64,000 bases of DNA from Arcanobacterium ihumii (GCF_900604515.1 NZ_UWOS01000003.1:186001-250000); one strand, 5' to 3'. Shown: positions 54,756-64,000, counted from the first letter of the stretch. Notes: a model not told the origin generated them from the letters alone. Translations and numbers: made by a program.

Positions 54756-56285
54756 TCACTTATTTGACCAAGCCATTTCACGTAGTTTTGCAATTGAAAG
54801 CTGATCTACAGGCAAAGGATCACACGTACTTTGACCACCAGCAAAAACTACAACACTGTCTGAAACTTCTAAGATTTCTTCCTCTTCAGAGGAAACTACA
54901 ATCAGTGAGATTCCTTCTTGAGCCATCGTACGTAACAGAGCATGTATCTCCGCTTTCACTCCGATATCAACGCCTTTGGTAGGCTCATCAAGAAGCAAAA
55001 TTTTCGGGTTTTGTGCCAATGTACGAGCAATCAATACTTTTTGTTGATTTCCGCCCGAAAGCTCCTCAATTGGACCAGAAACATCACCTTTGACGCGAAG
55101 TTTCTTCACAAAATCCGACGTCATTCCTTTGAGTCTCCCTGACTGAAGAAATCCCTTCCGGGAAAAATTCTTTAGCACAGGCAAAGCAACATTTTGTGGG
55201 CTGGACATCCGCGGAACGATGCCGTCGATCTTACGTTCCTCGGTGAGATAGGCAAAGCCATGTTTCATTGCATCGGTAGGATTCTTCGGACGATATTCCT
55301 TACCAAAAACACGAAGCTCACCTTCTTCTAGCGGCTCAACTCCAATTAAGGTTCGTAAAAATTCAGTTCTTCCTGCACCTACAAGCCCATAGAGGCCAAC
55401 GACTTCTCCAACGTGTGTTGTTAAATGAACACCATTTAGGTTTGGGCCACGTAAACATTTTACTTCAAGTGCCACTTCAGCATCGGTAAAGTCTTTGGCA
55501 ACACGAGTGGCTTGTTCTTGGATCGCTACTTCGGCAGCATCATTGCCCACGATGGCTCGAACAACATCTTCGTGGTTAATTCCTTTGGCATCAGCATCCA
55601 AAATGACTTTGCCGTCCACAAGTGCCACGATTCGATCAGCAACGTCATATAATTCGTCAAGTTTATGATCGACAAGCAAAATGCCAACGTTCTTTTTTTG
55701 AACCAATCGTTTGATATACGTTAAGAGGTGACCAATTTGTTCACCTTCAAGCGAAGTAGTTGGCTCATCCAAAAGCAAATAACGCGTATTCTTCGACGTA
55801 GCAATCGCTATCTCGAGCAATTGGCGTGTTGCCACCGAATAGGTTTCAAGCTTTTTCTCTAAATCAAGATCCAAACCAAATTCATCAAGAAGCGCCTGCG
55901 CCTGCTCCGCCATGTCAGCTTTACGCAGACCACGAGCACCAATAAGTTCATGCCCAAGCCACATATTTTCAAGAACAGTTAAGTTTGGAAGCAAAGATAG
56001 TTCCTGATAAACCGTTGCTACTCCGTGGGCGAGCGCTTCGGAAGGATTAGAGAAGTTCACCGCTTCGCCGTCAAGATAGAGCTCACCACCGTCGTACCTA
56101 TGTGCCCCCGCTAGTGTTTTCAGTAGTGTTGACTTGCCTGCACCGTTGTGTCCAACAAGTCCAACAACCTCTCCTGGTCGCAACGCGAAAGAGATGCCCG
56201 AGAGCGCCGGAACTCCCGCAAAATGCTTCGTAATGTTCACAGCCCGGAATCCGGCATCTGCACCGGGCATCTCCGTCGTCGTCAT
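54756..56285 (-). CDS. Sugar ABC transporter ATPase (MglA/XylG/RbsA type)
   Basis: A 509-residue protein with two fused ABC ATPase domains. The first has Walker A VGHNGAGKSTLLKTLAGAH, Walker B YLLLDEPTTSLEG and a degenerate signature (YSVATRQLLEIA). The second has a degenerate Walker A (GLVGAGRTEFLRT), an intact LSGGNQQKVLIARTLAQNP signature and ILLLDEPTKGVD. This asymmetric pattern is normal for carbohydrate CUT2 importers. It follows the binding-protein gene by 5 bp and is the last gene of the xylulokinase-led operon. The exact sugar cannot be read from this subunit. Confidence 0.93.
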   Translation of the reverse strand: MTTTEMPGADAGFRAVNITKHFAGVPALSGISFALRPGEVVGLVGHNGAGKSTLLKTLAGAHRYDGGELYLDGEAVNFSNPSEALAHGVATVYQELSLLPNLTVLENMWLGHELIGARGLRKADMAEQAQALLDEFGLDLDLEKKLETYSVATRQLLEIAIATSKNTRYLLLDEPTTSLEGEQIGHLLTYIKRLVQKKNVGILLVDHKLDELYDVADRIVALVDGKVILDADAKGINHEDVVRAIVGNDAAEVAIQEQATRVAKDFTDAEVALEVKCLRGPNLNGVHLTTHVGEVVGLYGLVGAGRTEFLRTLIGVEPLEEGELRVFGKEYRPKNPTDAMKHGFAYLTEERKIDGIVPRMSSPQNVALPVLKNFSRKGFLQSGRLKGMTSDFVKKLRVKGDVSGPIEELSGGNQQKVLIARTLAQNPKILLLDEPTKGVDIGVKAEIHALLRTMAQEGISLIVVSSEEEEILEVSDSVVVFAGGQSTCDPLPVDQLSIAKLREMAWSNK

Positions 56286-56290
56286 ACTAA

Positions 56291-57289
56291 TCAGCCAACC
56301 TCACCTGGGGCAGGAGTTTGTCCCTTTGTAAATTGTTTAAGTGGACGAAGAATCTGCTTCTCTACGTTCTCTCCACCGATGTAGCTCTTGACCTGGTCAA
56401 CTACACGTTTGCCATAGTCTTCAGGCTCCTGAGCAACACAGCTCAAATACGTGTTATCTAGGGCAAGCTCAGGTGCACAGAAACCGTAAACTTTCACATC
56501 ACGTCCTGATGCCTTTACTGCTTCAAGTGCTCCTTGGGTAGCTGGACCAGTCGATGCAAAAATCACATTCATATTTGGATTGCCTTGCAGCATGTCCGAA
56601 GTGACCTTGAGCGAGGTATCGAGTTGCACCTTCCCATCGACTGTTGCATCAAACTTAGCTTTGCTATTTGCTCCTACAGCCTTCTTGAATGCGTCATCAC
56701 GCTCAACCACAATCGTCTGATCAGGTGCGGTGACGAATCCAATATGGAGCTCAGCATCTTTACCAAGATCCTTCAGTACCTGTTCGCCCATTACCACACC
56801 GCCACCAGCATTATCAGCGCCGAGGTATTGCACAACTGAAGCACCTTGGCTCTTCATACCCGCCTCAGAAACACCAACGTTAACGTTAAACACTGGGATA
56901 CCTGCTTCATTTGCAGCGTGAACGATTGCTGCCGAAGGCTCTGAATTCACGGGGTTCAATGCGATTGCACAAGGCTTGTCTTGAATAAGTGCCTGCGCCT
57001 GAGCAAGCTGATTTGCGTCGTCGTCGTTCGCAATTGAAACTTTAACCTTAAACCCTTGCTTCTCGCCCTGGGATTCAAAACCTTTTTGCATCGCCACATA
57101 GTAAGGATTGGTCAAGTTGGGGAGCAAGACTCCAAGCAATGGATTATTACCCTTGCAGCTTTCTGGGATCGTGGTTCCACTGCCCTTGTCTTTTGTATCT
57201 TTAGATGCGCCGGTATCAACAGCACCACAGGCGCTAAGCCCGAGTGCCAATGCCGCGGCTGCGGCTAAGACGGTAACTCTGCGTTTCAT
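56291..57289 (-). CDS. Sugar-binding lipoprotein of a CUT2 ABC transporter
   Basis: A 332-residue periplasmic-binding-protein-1 type lipoprotein. The signal has lipobox LSAC (AAALALGLSACGAVD). The mature part begins NPLLGVLLPNLTNPYYVAMQ, characteristic of ribose/xylose-binding proteins, with ALNPVNSEPSAAIVHAANEA, NVNVGVSEAGM and VIFASTGPATQGALEAVKAS. Two cysteines in YGFCAPELALDNTYLSCVAQ are unusual and could form a disulfide. The binding site residues cannot be assigned to one sugar; pentose is likely because xylB heads the operon. GGGA lies before the ATG. Confidence 0.92.
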   Translation of the reverse strand: MKRRVTVLAAAAALALGLSACGAVDTGASKDTKDKGSGTTIPESCKGNNPLLGVLLPNLTNPYYVAMQKGFESQGEKQGFKVKVSIANDDDANQLAQAQALIQDKPCAIALNPVNSEPSAAIVHAANEAGIPVFNVNVGVSEAGMKSQGASVVQYLGADNAGGGVVMGEQVLKDLGKDAELHIGFVTAPDQTIVVERDDAFKKAVGANSKAKFDATVDGKVQLDTSLKVTSDMLQGNPNMNVIFASTGPATQGALEAVKASGRDVKVYGFCAPELALDNTYLSCVAQEPEDYGKRVVDQVKSYIGGENVEKQILRPLKQFTKGQTPAPGEVG

Positions 57290-57346
57290 GAGTGTTTCCC
57301 TTTCATCGTTGAAGGAGGACGGAGTTGTCTTTATATATTTGGATTT

Positions 57347-58365
57347 TTATTTATTTGGTTCTTGCGATTGAACCAAAGATTGTTTGGTTACTGAGGGTTC
57401 TGGTTTCTTCACATTCTTAAATAATGAGGTCAAAGAGATATTTTGACGGTTGGTATCAATAAGGACACCAAGCAAAATAATGACGCCGATGACGAGCGGC
57501 TGCCAATATGCATTGACACCGATAACGTTCATTCCATTCGAGACTTCGGCAATGAGAATGGCACCGAAGAATGCGCCGAGGATAGTTCCTACTCCACCAA
57601 AGAGCGAGACTCCACCAACGACGGCAGAGGCAATAGAGTAGAACTGTTCGGTACCAGAACCAGCGGTTGGGTATCCAACCATGAGCCTTGAGGCAGTGAT
57701 AATTCCGCCGATTGCAGCACAAACACCCGAAACCGTATAAACCAAAAGGGTAGTTTTTCGGACATTAACGCCGGCTAAACGTGCCGTTTCTTTGTTTCCC
57801 CCGACGGCGTAGATATGTATACCCGTGGCGGTTCGTTTCAAGAACAATGCGCAGAGGATGGAAGCGATAAGAACAATAATGACTGGAATCGGAATACCAA
57901 AAATAGAACCTCGACCAAAAATCGCGAACATCTGATCAGTGATCGGTACGGACCCTCCGTTTGTGAGGATTTTTGGAATTGATGCTGAAATACCAAAAGT
58001 TGCAAATGTAACGATAAATGGTGGCATCTTTCCCCAATGAACCATCGCTCCATTAAAGAGTCCCACAATTACACCAACACCGATTGCAACTAACGCGGCA
58101 CTCCACCAAGGCATTCCTGATTGCATCACTAATGCAGCTATTACACCAGTGAGTGCAATATTTGACCCACTGAAAGGTCAATTCCACCAGTGAGCAAAAC
58201 AAACGATTGCCCCAGTGCAAGAATTAGCACCACTGTACCGTTTAAGAGAAGAACCATAAGGTTATCTACTGTGCGGAATGCAGGAGCCGTGAGGGAAAGT
58301 ACGAGTCCCACAACGATCACAACCGCAATGATTCCAACCTCTTGAGGTATTTGCCGTTTTTTCAT
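57347..58365 (-). pseudogene. Sugar ABC transporter permease with a frameshift
   Basis: A CUT2 permease (RbsC/XylH type) split into two frames. The 5' frame (58365-58141) begins MKKRQIPQEVGIIAV and runs to TGGIDLSVGQILHSLV before a stop; the other frame (to 57347) would continue as SNIALTGVIAALVMQSGMPW. One base is missing at about 58163-58169 in GTGGGTCAAAT; one extra base there would give the family-typical GGIDLSVGSNIAL. The rest is intact, with MPPFIVTFATFGISASI and GTEQFYSIASAVVGGVSLFG, ~340 residues in total. Without it the ABC transporter would not work, so this is a true loss, a sequencing error, or phase variation. The flanking genes look functional. Confidence 0.85.
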
Positions 58366-58381
58366 GATTGATCCTTTGTAC

Positions 58382-59830
58382 TTACTTTTCCCTCAGTTGA
58401 CGGGAAGAAACTAGATGTGAAATGTCGTGATATCTCTGCTCGATGAAGTTCTGATGAGCTCCGATAAATTCAGAAGACAGTCTCGGCGTCCATTTTGGGG
58501 GAGTTTCGCCTCCTTGGAGAGCCCATGCTGCTTGAAGTGCTGCGCCGTCAGCAACATATTCACCACGCTCCGGCACATATACGGGTAGTCCAAGAATTGT
58601 TGGAGCAATTCGACGTACCGCTTCAGACCTTGCCCCACCTCCAATCAACATGACACTCGAAATATCAACACCGAGCCTACGAACCGCATGAATCCCCTCA
58701 CTAACCCCACATAGCATCCCTTCTACGGCAGCACGTGCAACGTTTGCGGGACTGAGATTATTGTTCTGGATTCCGTGTAAAGCTCCAGTTGCATCTGGAA
58801 GATTTGGAGTTCGTTCCCCCTCAAGATAAGGGATACAGACCAGCCCCTCTGCACCTGGAGGAGCGCTTAGTGCAAGTTTAGAAAACTTTTCATGATCGAC
58901 ACCAAGAAGGTTCGCAAAGGTATCAAGAACTCGCGATGCGTTGAGCGTTGCCACGAGTGGAAGAAAATTTCCCGTCGCATCAGCAAAACCTGCAACGTAC
59001 CCAGTCTCGTCTGCAATCGGTTGCGAAGACACAAGAGAAACGACACCAGACGTTCCAATTGACAAAACTACTTGTCCAGGATTTAACGACAACCCCAATG
59101 CCGCACCAGCGTTGTCGCCACATCCAGCACCGAGAACAATGTTGTGCCCGTTTATTCTTGTTTCACCAGCAATTTCATTCGATGCCACAATTTTCGGAAG
59201 GATAATTTCCTTCCCAGAATTGTTCATCGCCTGTTTGACTAAATCCATGTCGTAACGATTAGTTTCCGAATTAAAGTAACCTGTACCTGAGGCATCTGAG
59301 CGATCAGAAGTAAGTTCGTCAATCCGATCGGTTCCATTCAATTTCCAGGTAAGCCAATCGTGAGGCAAGCATACGGCAGCAGTCTTCTTTAGGTTTTCGG
59401 GTTCTTTACGTGCCATCCATCGAATCTTCGTAACAGTAAATGAAGCCACGGGAACTAACCCTGTACGCTCAGCCCATACCTTTTTTCCTACGTTTTCCTC
59501 ACCATCCCCCATTTCATTAATGAGATCTTCAGCGTCGGGTGCTGAACGGGTATCATTCCATAGGATTGAGTTTCGAACTACTTTTCCAAATTCATCTAGA
59601 GGTACCATGCCATGTTGTTGACCTGCTATCGATAACGCCTTAACGTCTTTAAGTCCACCGGCTTGTTTAATGGCCTCGTGTAAAGCTCTTTCCCAGACCG
59701 CCGGATTAACTTCAGTTCCCGTTGCATGATGAGCTACTCCAGACCGCGCCAAAGCACCCGAGTCAGCATCATGAATCATCACTTTGCATGACTGCGTGGA
59801 AGAATCTATTCCGGCGACCAGACTTCGCAT
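58382..59830 (-). CDS. xylB: Xylulokinase
   Basis: Phosphorylates D-xylulose to xylulose 5-phosphate. The 482-residue FGGY kinase starts [20 protein letters not shown] and has [18 protein letters not shown] and [14 protein letters not shown] (substrate motif with Trp-Asn-Asp-Thr), [33 protein letters not shown] and [16 protein letters not shown]. These match actinobacterial XylB rather than GlpK or gluconokinase. The ATG at 59830 has a perfect GGAGGTTGTA site. It leads the operon with the sugar ABC genes; no xylose isomerase is in the window. A ROK repressor is divergent. Confidence 0.9.
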   Translation of the reverse strand: MRSLVAGIDSSTQSCKVMIHDADSGALARSGVAHHATGTEVNPAVWERALHEAIKQAGGLKDVKALSIAGQQHGMVPLDEFGKVVRNSILWNDTRSAPDAEDLINEMGDGEENVGKKVWAERTGLVPVASFTVTKIRWMARKEPENLKKTAAVCLPHDWLTWKLNGTDRIDELTSDRSDASGTGYFNSETNRYDMDLVKQAMNNSGKEIILPKIVASNEIAGETRINGHNIVLGAGCGDNAGAALGLSLNPGQVVLSIGTSGVVSLVSSQPIADETGYVAGFADATGNFLPLVATLNASRVLDTFANLLGVDHEKFSKLALSAPPGAEGLVCIPYLEGERTPNLPDATGALHGIQNNNLSPANVARAAVEGMLCGVSEGIHAVRRLGVDISSVMLIGGGARSEAVRRIAPTILGLPVYVPERGEYVADGAALQAAWALQGGETPPKWTPRLSSEFIGAHQNFIEQRYHDISHLVSSRQLREK

Positions 59831-59844
59831 TACAACCTCCATTA

Positions 59845-59859
59845 GTTGCGCTGTGCAAC
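59845..59859. promoter_or_regulatory. Possible ROK operator before xylB
   Basis: GTTGC-GCTGT-GCAAC is an inverted repeat 15 bp upstream of the xylB start, in the AT-rich divergent region between xylB and the ROK gene. A TGCAGAA (59929-59935) / TTCTGCA (59978-59984) pair lies further on. Either might bind the repressor; no consensus is matched. Confidence 0.3.
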
Positions 59860-60022
59860 AAATATACTAAAGCTAGATCACATTTTCAATCGCTTATCCA
59901 ATAAAAGTCACTACAAAATCTTGCTAAGTGCAGAAATAACAAAAAATTTCACGCAAAATTCGAATGAATAAAGTGCATTCTGCAATTAAAATAGGGTGCA
60001 TTAAACTCAATGTGGAGGAAAA

Positions 60023-61309
60023 ATGGGAGATTCGAAACAATCAAGCACTCAGAGTCGTTCAAGCGGCTCACGCTTAGAAGCCGTGCGTAACCACAACCTC
60101 GCTCTCATTGCCCGCTCAGTGGTGACCTCACCGCAACCGTTGTCACGAGCAGATCTAGCTGCCCTCACAGGGTTAAACCGTTCCACAGTCACTCGTTTAG
60201 TCGACTCACTTATTAATTTTGGAATAGTCACTGAGTTGGCAACCGAAAAGTCTCCAGGCAGTGGCCGCCCTTCTATCCCACTTGTTCCTGCTCCTCATAC
60301 ACATGTTTCGATTGGTGCCGAGATTTCAGATACTGCAATCAGAACCAGAGTTCTTGATTTAGCCGGCAATGTGCTCGCGGAGCATTTCCAAGAACTAAAT
60401 TCCAGCACAGAACCTGCCGAAGTTCTCAGCTTTCTACGTACAAGCGTTCAACGCCACGAGAAACAGATCGCCCAAAGTCAAATGCATATTGTTGGACTAG
60501 CTTGCGCAATTCCAGGATTGATCATCCAAGCAAGTGGACTCTTACATTCGGCACCAATCTTAGGGTGGAAGAACGTCGATATCGCAAATCATTTAAGTCC
60601 AGACGATTCAGAATCACCATATCCGATTATTTTTGAAAATTCGATCAAGTTAGCTGCGTTTAATGAGCTTATTGAAACGAAAAAGATCGGAGCTCCGCTC
60701 AACGATTTCTTATTCATTTCCGGCTCATCAGGAATAGGTTCTGCTATCGTCCGACATGGCGCAATTGAATCAGGTAGCCATGGCTGGGCAGGCGAAATTG
60801 GCCATATTCCAGTTTCGGAGTCCAAAGAACTATGCTCATGTGGTCAAACCGGTTGTTTAGAGACTCAGATAGGTCGAGCTTCCCTATTAGAAAAAGCCGG
60901 CTTCGATAGAACCGCACCTATCGGGAATCTGTTCGCTGCTCTCTACCGTCACGATCGTGATGCGCTCAAAGCCGTCGATGAGACAGGTAAAATTCTTGGA
61001 CAAACAGTTGCGGGATGTCTAAACTTGCTTGATTTACCTGCTATCCGCTTAGGAGGAATATTCGCAGAGATATTTACCTATATGGAAAAGCCAATTCAAG
61101 CCGAGCTAAAGGATCGAGTTCTTTTCTACGACCGGGCTCCCGTTACTATCTCTGCCTCAACGCTTGGCGAACAATCATCAACTGACGGCGCCGCTTGGAC
61201 GATGATTCTCAGATTCTTAGACTCTCCCGAAACATGGACGGTTCCGTCGGATTATTCACTTGAGTACTACGATGTCAATTCCACACCGGAGATCGTAATC
61301 GAGGACTAA
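60023..61309 (+). CDS. ROK-family transcriptional repressor (XylR-like)
   Basis: A 428-residue regulator with an N-terminal winged helix (residues ~20-85: ADLAALTGLNRSTVTRLVDS, then GSGRPSIPLVP) and a C-terminal ROK sugar-kinase-like domain. The zinc-binding motif CSCGQTGCLETQ with preceding His in IGHIPVS is intact. The ATP/Gly motifs are partial, as in repressors. The ATG follows GTGGAGGAAAA. Its divergent position next to xylB and the sugar ABC genes suggests it represses them in the absence of the sugar; the inducer is unknown. Confidence 0.9.
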   Translation: MGDSKQSSTQSRSSGSRLEAVRNHNLALIARSVVTSPQPLSRADLAALTGLNRSTVTRLVDSLINFGIVTELATEKSPGSGRPSIPLVPAPHTHVSIGAEISDTAIRTRVLDLAGNVLAEHFQELNSSTEPAEVLSFLRTSVQRHEKQIAQSQMHIVGLACAIPGLIIQASGLLHSAPILGWKNVDIANHLSPDDSESPYPIIFENSIKLAAFNELIETKKIGAPLNDFLFISGSSGIGSAIVRHGAIESGSHGWAGEIGHIPVSESKELCSCGQTGCLETQIGRASLLEKAGFDRTAPIGNLFAALYRHDRDALKAVDETGKILGQTVAGCLNLLDLPAIRLGGIFAEIFTYMEKPIQAELKDRVLFYDRAPVTISASTLGEQSSTDGAAWTMILRFLDSPETWTVPSDYSLEYYDVNSTPEIVIED

Positions 61310-61369
61310 ACTCGCTTCGCACAAAATCCTATTGCTTTCGCTCACAGTGGCGGTTCAGCGTTGAAAGCT

Positions 61370-62236
61370 CTAAACCCTTTCATTTCCGGGACGTGTAGCT
61401 AGTGCCACTGCAATCGAAATGAACACCAGGCCCAACACTTCGCCCACAGTCGGAATTTGACGCAAGATAGCCATCCCTACAAGGAGCGATGTGGCTGGAT
61501 AAAGCGAGGTGAGCAAAGCATAAGTAGCCGTTGGTATTCGTCCCATTACCTTCAGCTCCAACGCATAGGGGATAACCGTGGAGAAAACAGCAACTCCAAG
61601 CATAAAAAGCAGCAAACGCCAATCCATTACAACCGGTTTAAAGTTCGGGATTGCCAACGGAAGAAAGACGACGGTCCCTGTTACGCATCCGATCGCGAGC
61701 GCATTTGAGCCGGCACCATTCCAGGCTACGCGTTTTCCTAAAATAATGTAGAGCGCCCAGAAAATTCCCGCTAAAAGAGCAAATATTACACCGAGCTTCA
61801 CATCACGATCGGCAATATCAACCCCGATCCACGAGATCAGGAAGACGCCGGTGAGAGCGAAAACCACACCTACGCGCACTCTCCATCCGCGTCCCGTCAC
61901 AGCGGAAAGAATCACGGGACCTAAAAATTCCAGCGCCACTGCGGTACCTAACGGGATGCGACTAATCGCCATGTAGAACACAACGTTCATACTGGTCAAG
62001 GCCAAACCGAAGAGAATTGGTACCCATAGTTGTTTCAGTACTACGCGCGGCCGCTTCCAAATCATCAGGATTACGCCAGCAAATGCGAATCTTCCCCACG
62101 CAACAGCTCCCGCAGATACCTGTTCAAAGAGCGATACCGCAAATGACGCTCCGAGGTATTGAATAACTGCCGCCGTCATAAGAGTAAGAGGCGCCCCTAG
62201 CGGACTAGACGCAATTATCGAAGGTTGTTTTACCAT
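61370..62236 (-). CDS. EamA/DMT-family transporter (RhtA-like)
   Basis: A 288-residue membrane protein with ten predicted helices in two EamA repeats; examples are PLTLMTAAVIQYLGASFAVS, WVPILFGLALTSMNVVFY and LGVIFALLAGIFWALYIILG (second repeat). The AISRIPLGTAVALEFLGPV segment resembles RhtA, a threonine/homoserine exporter, but DMT proteins are broad and the substrate is not certain. It lies 2 bp after the endonuclease/phosphatase-fold gene, so both may be co-transcribed. Confidence 0.88.
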   Translation of the reverse strand: MVKQPSIIASSPLGAPLTLMTAAVIQYLGASFAVSLFEQVSAGAVAWGRFAFAGVILMIWKRPRVVLKQLWVPILFGLALTSMNVVFYMAISRIPLGTAVALEFLGPVILSAVTGRGWRVRVGVVFALTGVFLISWIGVDIADRDVKLGVIFALLAGIFWALYIILGKRVAWNGAGSNALAIGCVTGTVVFLPLAIPNFKPVVMDWRLLLFMLGVAVFSTVIPYALELKVMGRIPTATYALLTSLYPATSLLVGMAILRQIPTVGEVLGLVFISIAVALATRPGNERV

Positions 62237-62238
62237 TG

Positions 62239-63162
62239 TTACAGCGAAATATCCACGATCAAGGCACGGTGATCCGAAATTGAAAACTCTTTGGTTGAGG
62301 TATCGATTACGTTTAGATCATTGCCAAGCAGAAAATCGATCTGTTTTTCCGGAGATCGGCGCGGATAAGTTAATTCGCTTGCCAACGAACGCAACGAAAA
62401 ATCACTCTCCCCTTCATCGGCAAGGACTTCTTCAACCTCATCTGCTCCAAGGTTGAAATCTCCACCTAATACATATCGTGAATCACCTAAATTGTTTCGT
62501 TCACTCAAAACATCAAAACCTCGCATCGCAACCGAAAGTTGATTGCGGGCAGCAGCATTATTAGTCGACAGGTGGGTATTTCCAAACACAAGGCTTGGTT
62601 TACCTGGTATATCGAGGACGGCATAGGCACACGCCCGAGGCTCAGTTACATGCAGATACCAACCTTGAACACCTCGTGAAGAGTTGGAAGACTTGCGGAA
62701 AAACTCTGTTTTCTCAGGTAAAGCAAGTTTGAGGCAACCAGACATTGGGAATCGTGAAAGAATTGCCATTCCATAGGCCCCTCGACCACGCCACGGCAGA
62801 TAGGACGACGCCGGGGCACCGAAAACATTTCGTTCCACGGGAATGAAATATCGGTCCATGTCTAGCAAATCCGCTAGCAAATCTGCCTGCGGGATAAGAG
62901 TAGAACGCATCCGTACGTCGTCTACCTCTTGCAGCAAAACTACATCCGCGTCGAGCTGCGCTAATTCAGCAGCAAAGATTTCAAGACCATCACGACTCGG
63001 CATCCCTGCAAGAAAACCCTGGATTAATCCACTACCACGAGCGCCGTTAGACGAAGCATTAGCATCAAGGTTAACTTCGCCTTCTGCCGGCTTGCCAAAT
63101 TGCATATTAAACGTGCAGATACGCAGAAAATCACGGCTATCTTCTTGTTGTGACGTATCCAT
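62239..63162 (-). CDS. Endonuclease/exonuclease/phosphatase family protein
   Basis: A 307-residue cytoplasmic protein of the EEP fold. Visible motifs are CTFNMQFG (Asn), VVLLQEVDD (catalytic Glu), GNTHLSTNNAAARNQ (His), LGGDFNLGADEVE (Asp/Asn) and ISDHRALIVDI (Asp-His). All active-site residues are present. Members range from DNA repair nucleases to sphingomyelinases and phosphoinositide phosphatases; the GAYGMAILSRFPMSG loop is typical but not specific. No signal peptide is seen, which argues against a secreted toxin. The ATG is at 63162. Confidence 0.88.
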   Translation of the reverse strand: MDTSQQEDSRDFLRICTFNMQFGKPAEGEVNLDANASSNGARGSGLIQGFLAGMPSRDGLEIFAAELAQLDADVVLLQEVDDVRMRSTLIPQADLLADLLDMDRYFIPVERNVFGAPASSYLPWRGRGAYGMAILSRFPMSGCLKLALPEKTEFFRKSSNSSRGVQGWYLHVTEPRACAYAVLDIPGKPSLVFGNTHLSTNNAAARNQLSVAMRGFDVLSERNNLGDSRYVLGGDFNLGADEVEEVLADEGESDFSLRSLASELTYPRRSPEKQIDFLLGNDLNVIDTSTKEFSISDHRALIVDISL

Positions 63163-63194
63163 GAATAATCCTCCCTATCCGAAACGTAGATATT

Positions 63195-63605
63195 TCAGTC
63201 CTGATCAGGCACAAATGTGAGCGCAACCGAGTTCATGCAGTAGCGATTTCCGGTTGGTGTTTGTGGAGCATCTGGGAACACGTGACCCAAATGCGACTCG
63301 CATTGGGCGCAGCGAACCTCGGTACGTTCGTAGCCAAGCAAAGTATCCGTACGGTAAATAACCGCGTTTTTCTCATCTGGATCGAAGAACGATGGCCACC
63401 CACAGTGGGAATCGAACTTAGTCTTAGACGAAAATAGCTCGGCACCACAAGCTTTACATAGGTACTTGCCTGAGCGCTTCTCGTTAAGCAACTTGCCTGT
63501 ACCTGGCCGCTCGGTTCCCGCTTGACGCAACACCAAGTACTCCTGGGGATTAAGGATCTTCTTCCATTCTTCCTCAGACTTCACAATGCTAGGTCGCTCT
63601 GCCAT
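63195..63605 (-). CDS. msrB: Peptide-methionine (R)-S-oxide reductase MsrB
   Basis: Reduces the R form of methionine sulfoxide in proteins. The 136-residue product has zinc cysteines in LCKACGAELF and RCAQCESHLGHVFPDAP, the substrate segment FDSHCGWPSFF and the catalytic Cys in NRYCMNSVAL near the C-terminus. The start ATG at 63605 (MAERPSIV) is used because GGGG lies nine bases before; an in-frame ATG four codons earlier has no ribosome-binding site. It is 33 bp upstream of the EEP gene. Confidence 0.96.
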   Translation of the reverse strand: MAERPSIVKSEEEWKKILNPQEYLVLRQAGTERPGTGKLLNEKRSGKYLCKACGAELFSSKTKFDSHCGWPSFFDPDEKNAVIYRTDTLLGYERTEVRCAQCESHLGHVFPDAPQTPTGNRYCMNSVALTFVPDQD

Positions 63606-63694
63606 CTCACACCCCATTTTCGTTTATTAGCCCGGTAAGGAAACTTCGCAGTGATTTGTGTTTTGTATTTTATGCTCTACGCTTGGCGAAAATC

Positions 63695-64000
63695 CTATTC
63701 ACCACCGGCATCTCCACTATCAGCGGATTCTGCAACATGCGAGTCAGAATTACTCTCCATCGATTTTTTGGCATGGTTCGACTTCTTTTCTTCGCCCGTT
63801 ACTTTTTGCGAAGTCTCCATTCCCTCAGGTTCCTTCTTCTCAGAATCCTCGGCATCAACTTCTTTGGCTGCATCTTCTTCAATCTTTCGGTTACGCTCAG
63901 CGAATGCATCATCACCAGGTCCGGAAAAATTCTTCTTCCGAATCTCCGCACTTGGAGAGCCACTAAACAAAGATGCTTCGTGACCAGAGCGAACATCGGT
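63695..64000 (-). CDS. 3' part of an unidentified gene with an acidic C-terminal tail
   Basis: The frame is open from the window edge to a stop at 63695, so 101 residues of a longer protein are visible. They begin TDVRSGHEASLFSGSPSAEI, then RKKNFSGPGDDAFAERN, followed by a ~60-residue tail rich in Glu, Lys, Ser and Asp (for example EEDAAKEVDAEDSEKKEPEG). No membrane segment is seen in this part. The tail looks like the disordered cytoplasmic end of a larger protein. I do not recognise the family. The in-frame TTG at 63970 lacks a ribosome-binding site and is not a likely start. Confidence 0.6.
   Translation of the reverse strand, partial: TDVRSGHEASLFSGSPSAEIRKKNFSGPGDDAFAERNRKIEEDAAKEVDAEDSEKKEPEGMETSQKVTGEEKKSNHAKKSMESNSDSHVAESADSGDAGGE

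Noticed and set aside
1-64000. CRISPR arrays, insertion sequences, toxin-antitoxin pairs, phage genes
   Set aside because: No spaced direct-repeat array, transposase, integrase or phage structural gene is visible on either strand.

Overview
The window is 64 kb of chromosome from an actinomycete, most likely a member of the Actinomycetaceae such as Arcanobacterium or Trueperella. The evidence is the mycothiol synthase, a mycothiol-type ArsC, a RipA-like NlpC/P60 endopeptidase, a DtxR-type iron box, the ppa/dacB-tilS-hpt-ftsH-folE-folP-folBK-panCD-lysS order shared with mycobacteria, GTG and TTG starts, and base composition that looks near 50% GC. The genus is an inference. I see no rRNA, CRISPR array, prophage or insertion sequence. 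There is one tRNA.

1-16 kb: the 3' part of glpK, then a long leftward run. Read in its own direction it is dacB, tilS, hpt, ftsH, folE, folP, a folB-folK fusion, a DUF3180 protein, two bacterial PH-domain membrane proteins, a DUF2520 Rossmann protein, panC, panD and lysS. It covers wall turnover, tRNA modification, purine salvage, proteolysis, folate, pantothenate and translation. ppa is divergent from dacB.

16-27.5 kb: a RipA-like hydrolase, an alpha/beta hydrolase broken by a frameshift, a large FAD/Fe-S D-lactate dehydrogenase-like protein with an LldR-type operator, a zinc alcohol dehydrogenase, and a feoA-feoB-feoC-like ferrous iron operon behind a DtxR-type box. FeoB carries a nine-cysteine insertion. 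A CsbD-like stress protein follows.

27.5-42.8 kb: pyruvate phosphate dikinase, an MFS transporter, a tdh-kbl-azlC-azlD threonine catabolism/amino acid export operon, an ArsC-like protein, a HAD phosphatase, clpC, dtd, ygfZ, a nitrobindin-like barrel and an unidentified membrane protein.

42.8-54.4 kb is a phosphate region: a structured intergenic element with its own terminator, a PhoU-like/PitA pair, pstSCAB behind a candidate Pho box, mutT1-ppk, then mshD and an unidentified gene.

54.4-64 kb: tRNA-Lys(UUU), a leftward xylulokinase/sugar ABC operon whose permease gene is frameshifted, a divergent ROK repressor, an EamA transporter, an endonuclease/phosphatase-fold protein, msrB and the 3' end of an unidentified gene.

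Most gene ends carry unusually long, perfect hairpins. The most unusual points are the structured RNA candidate near 43 kb, the cysteine-rich FeoB insertion with its Cys-containing partner, a 15-bp core shared by two distant hairpins, and interleaved inverted repeats upstream of clpC.
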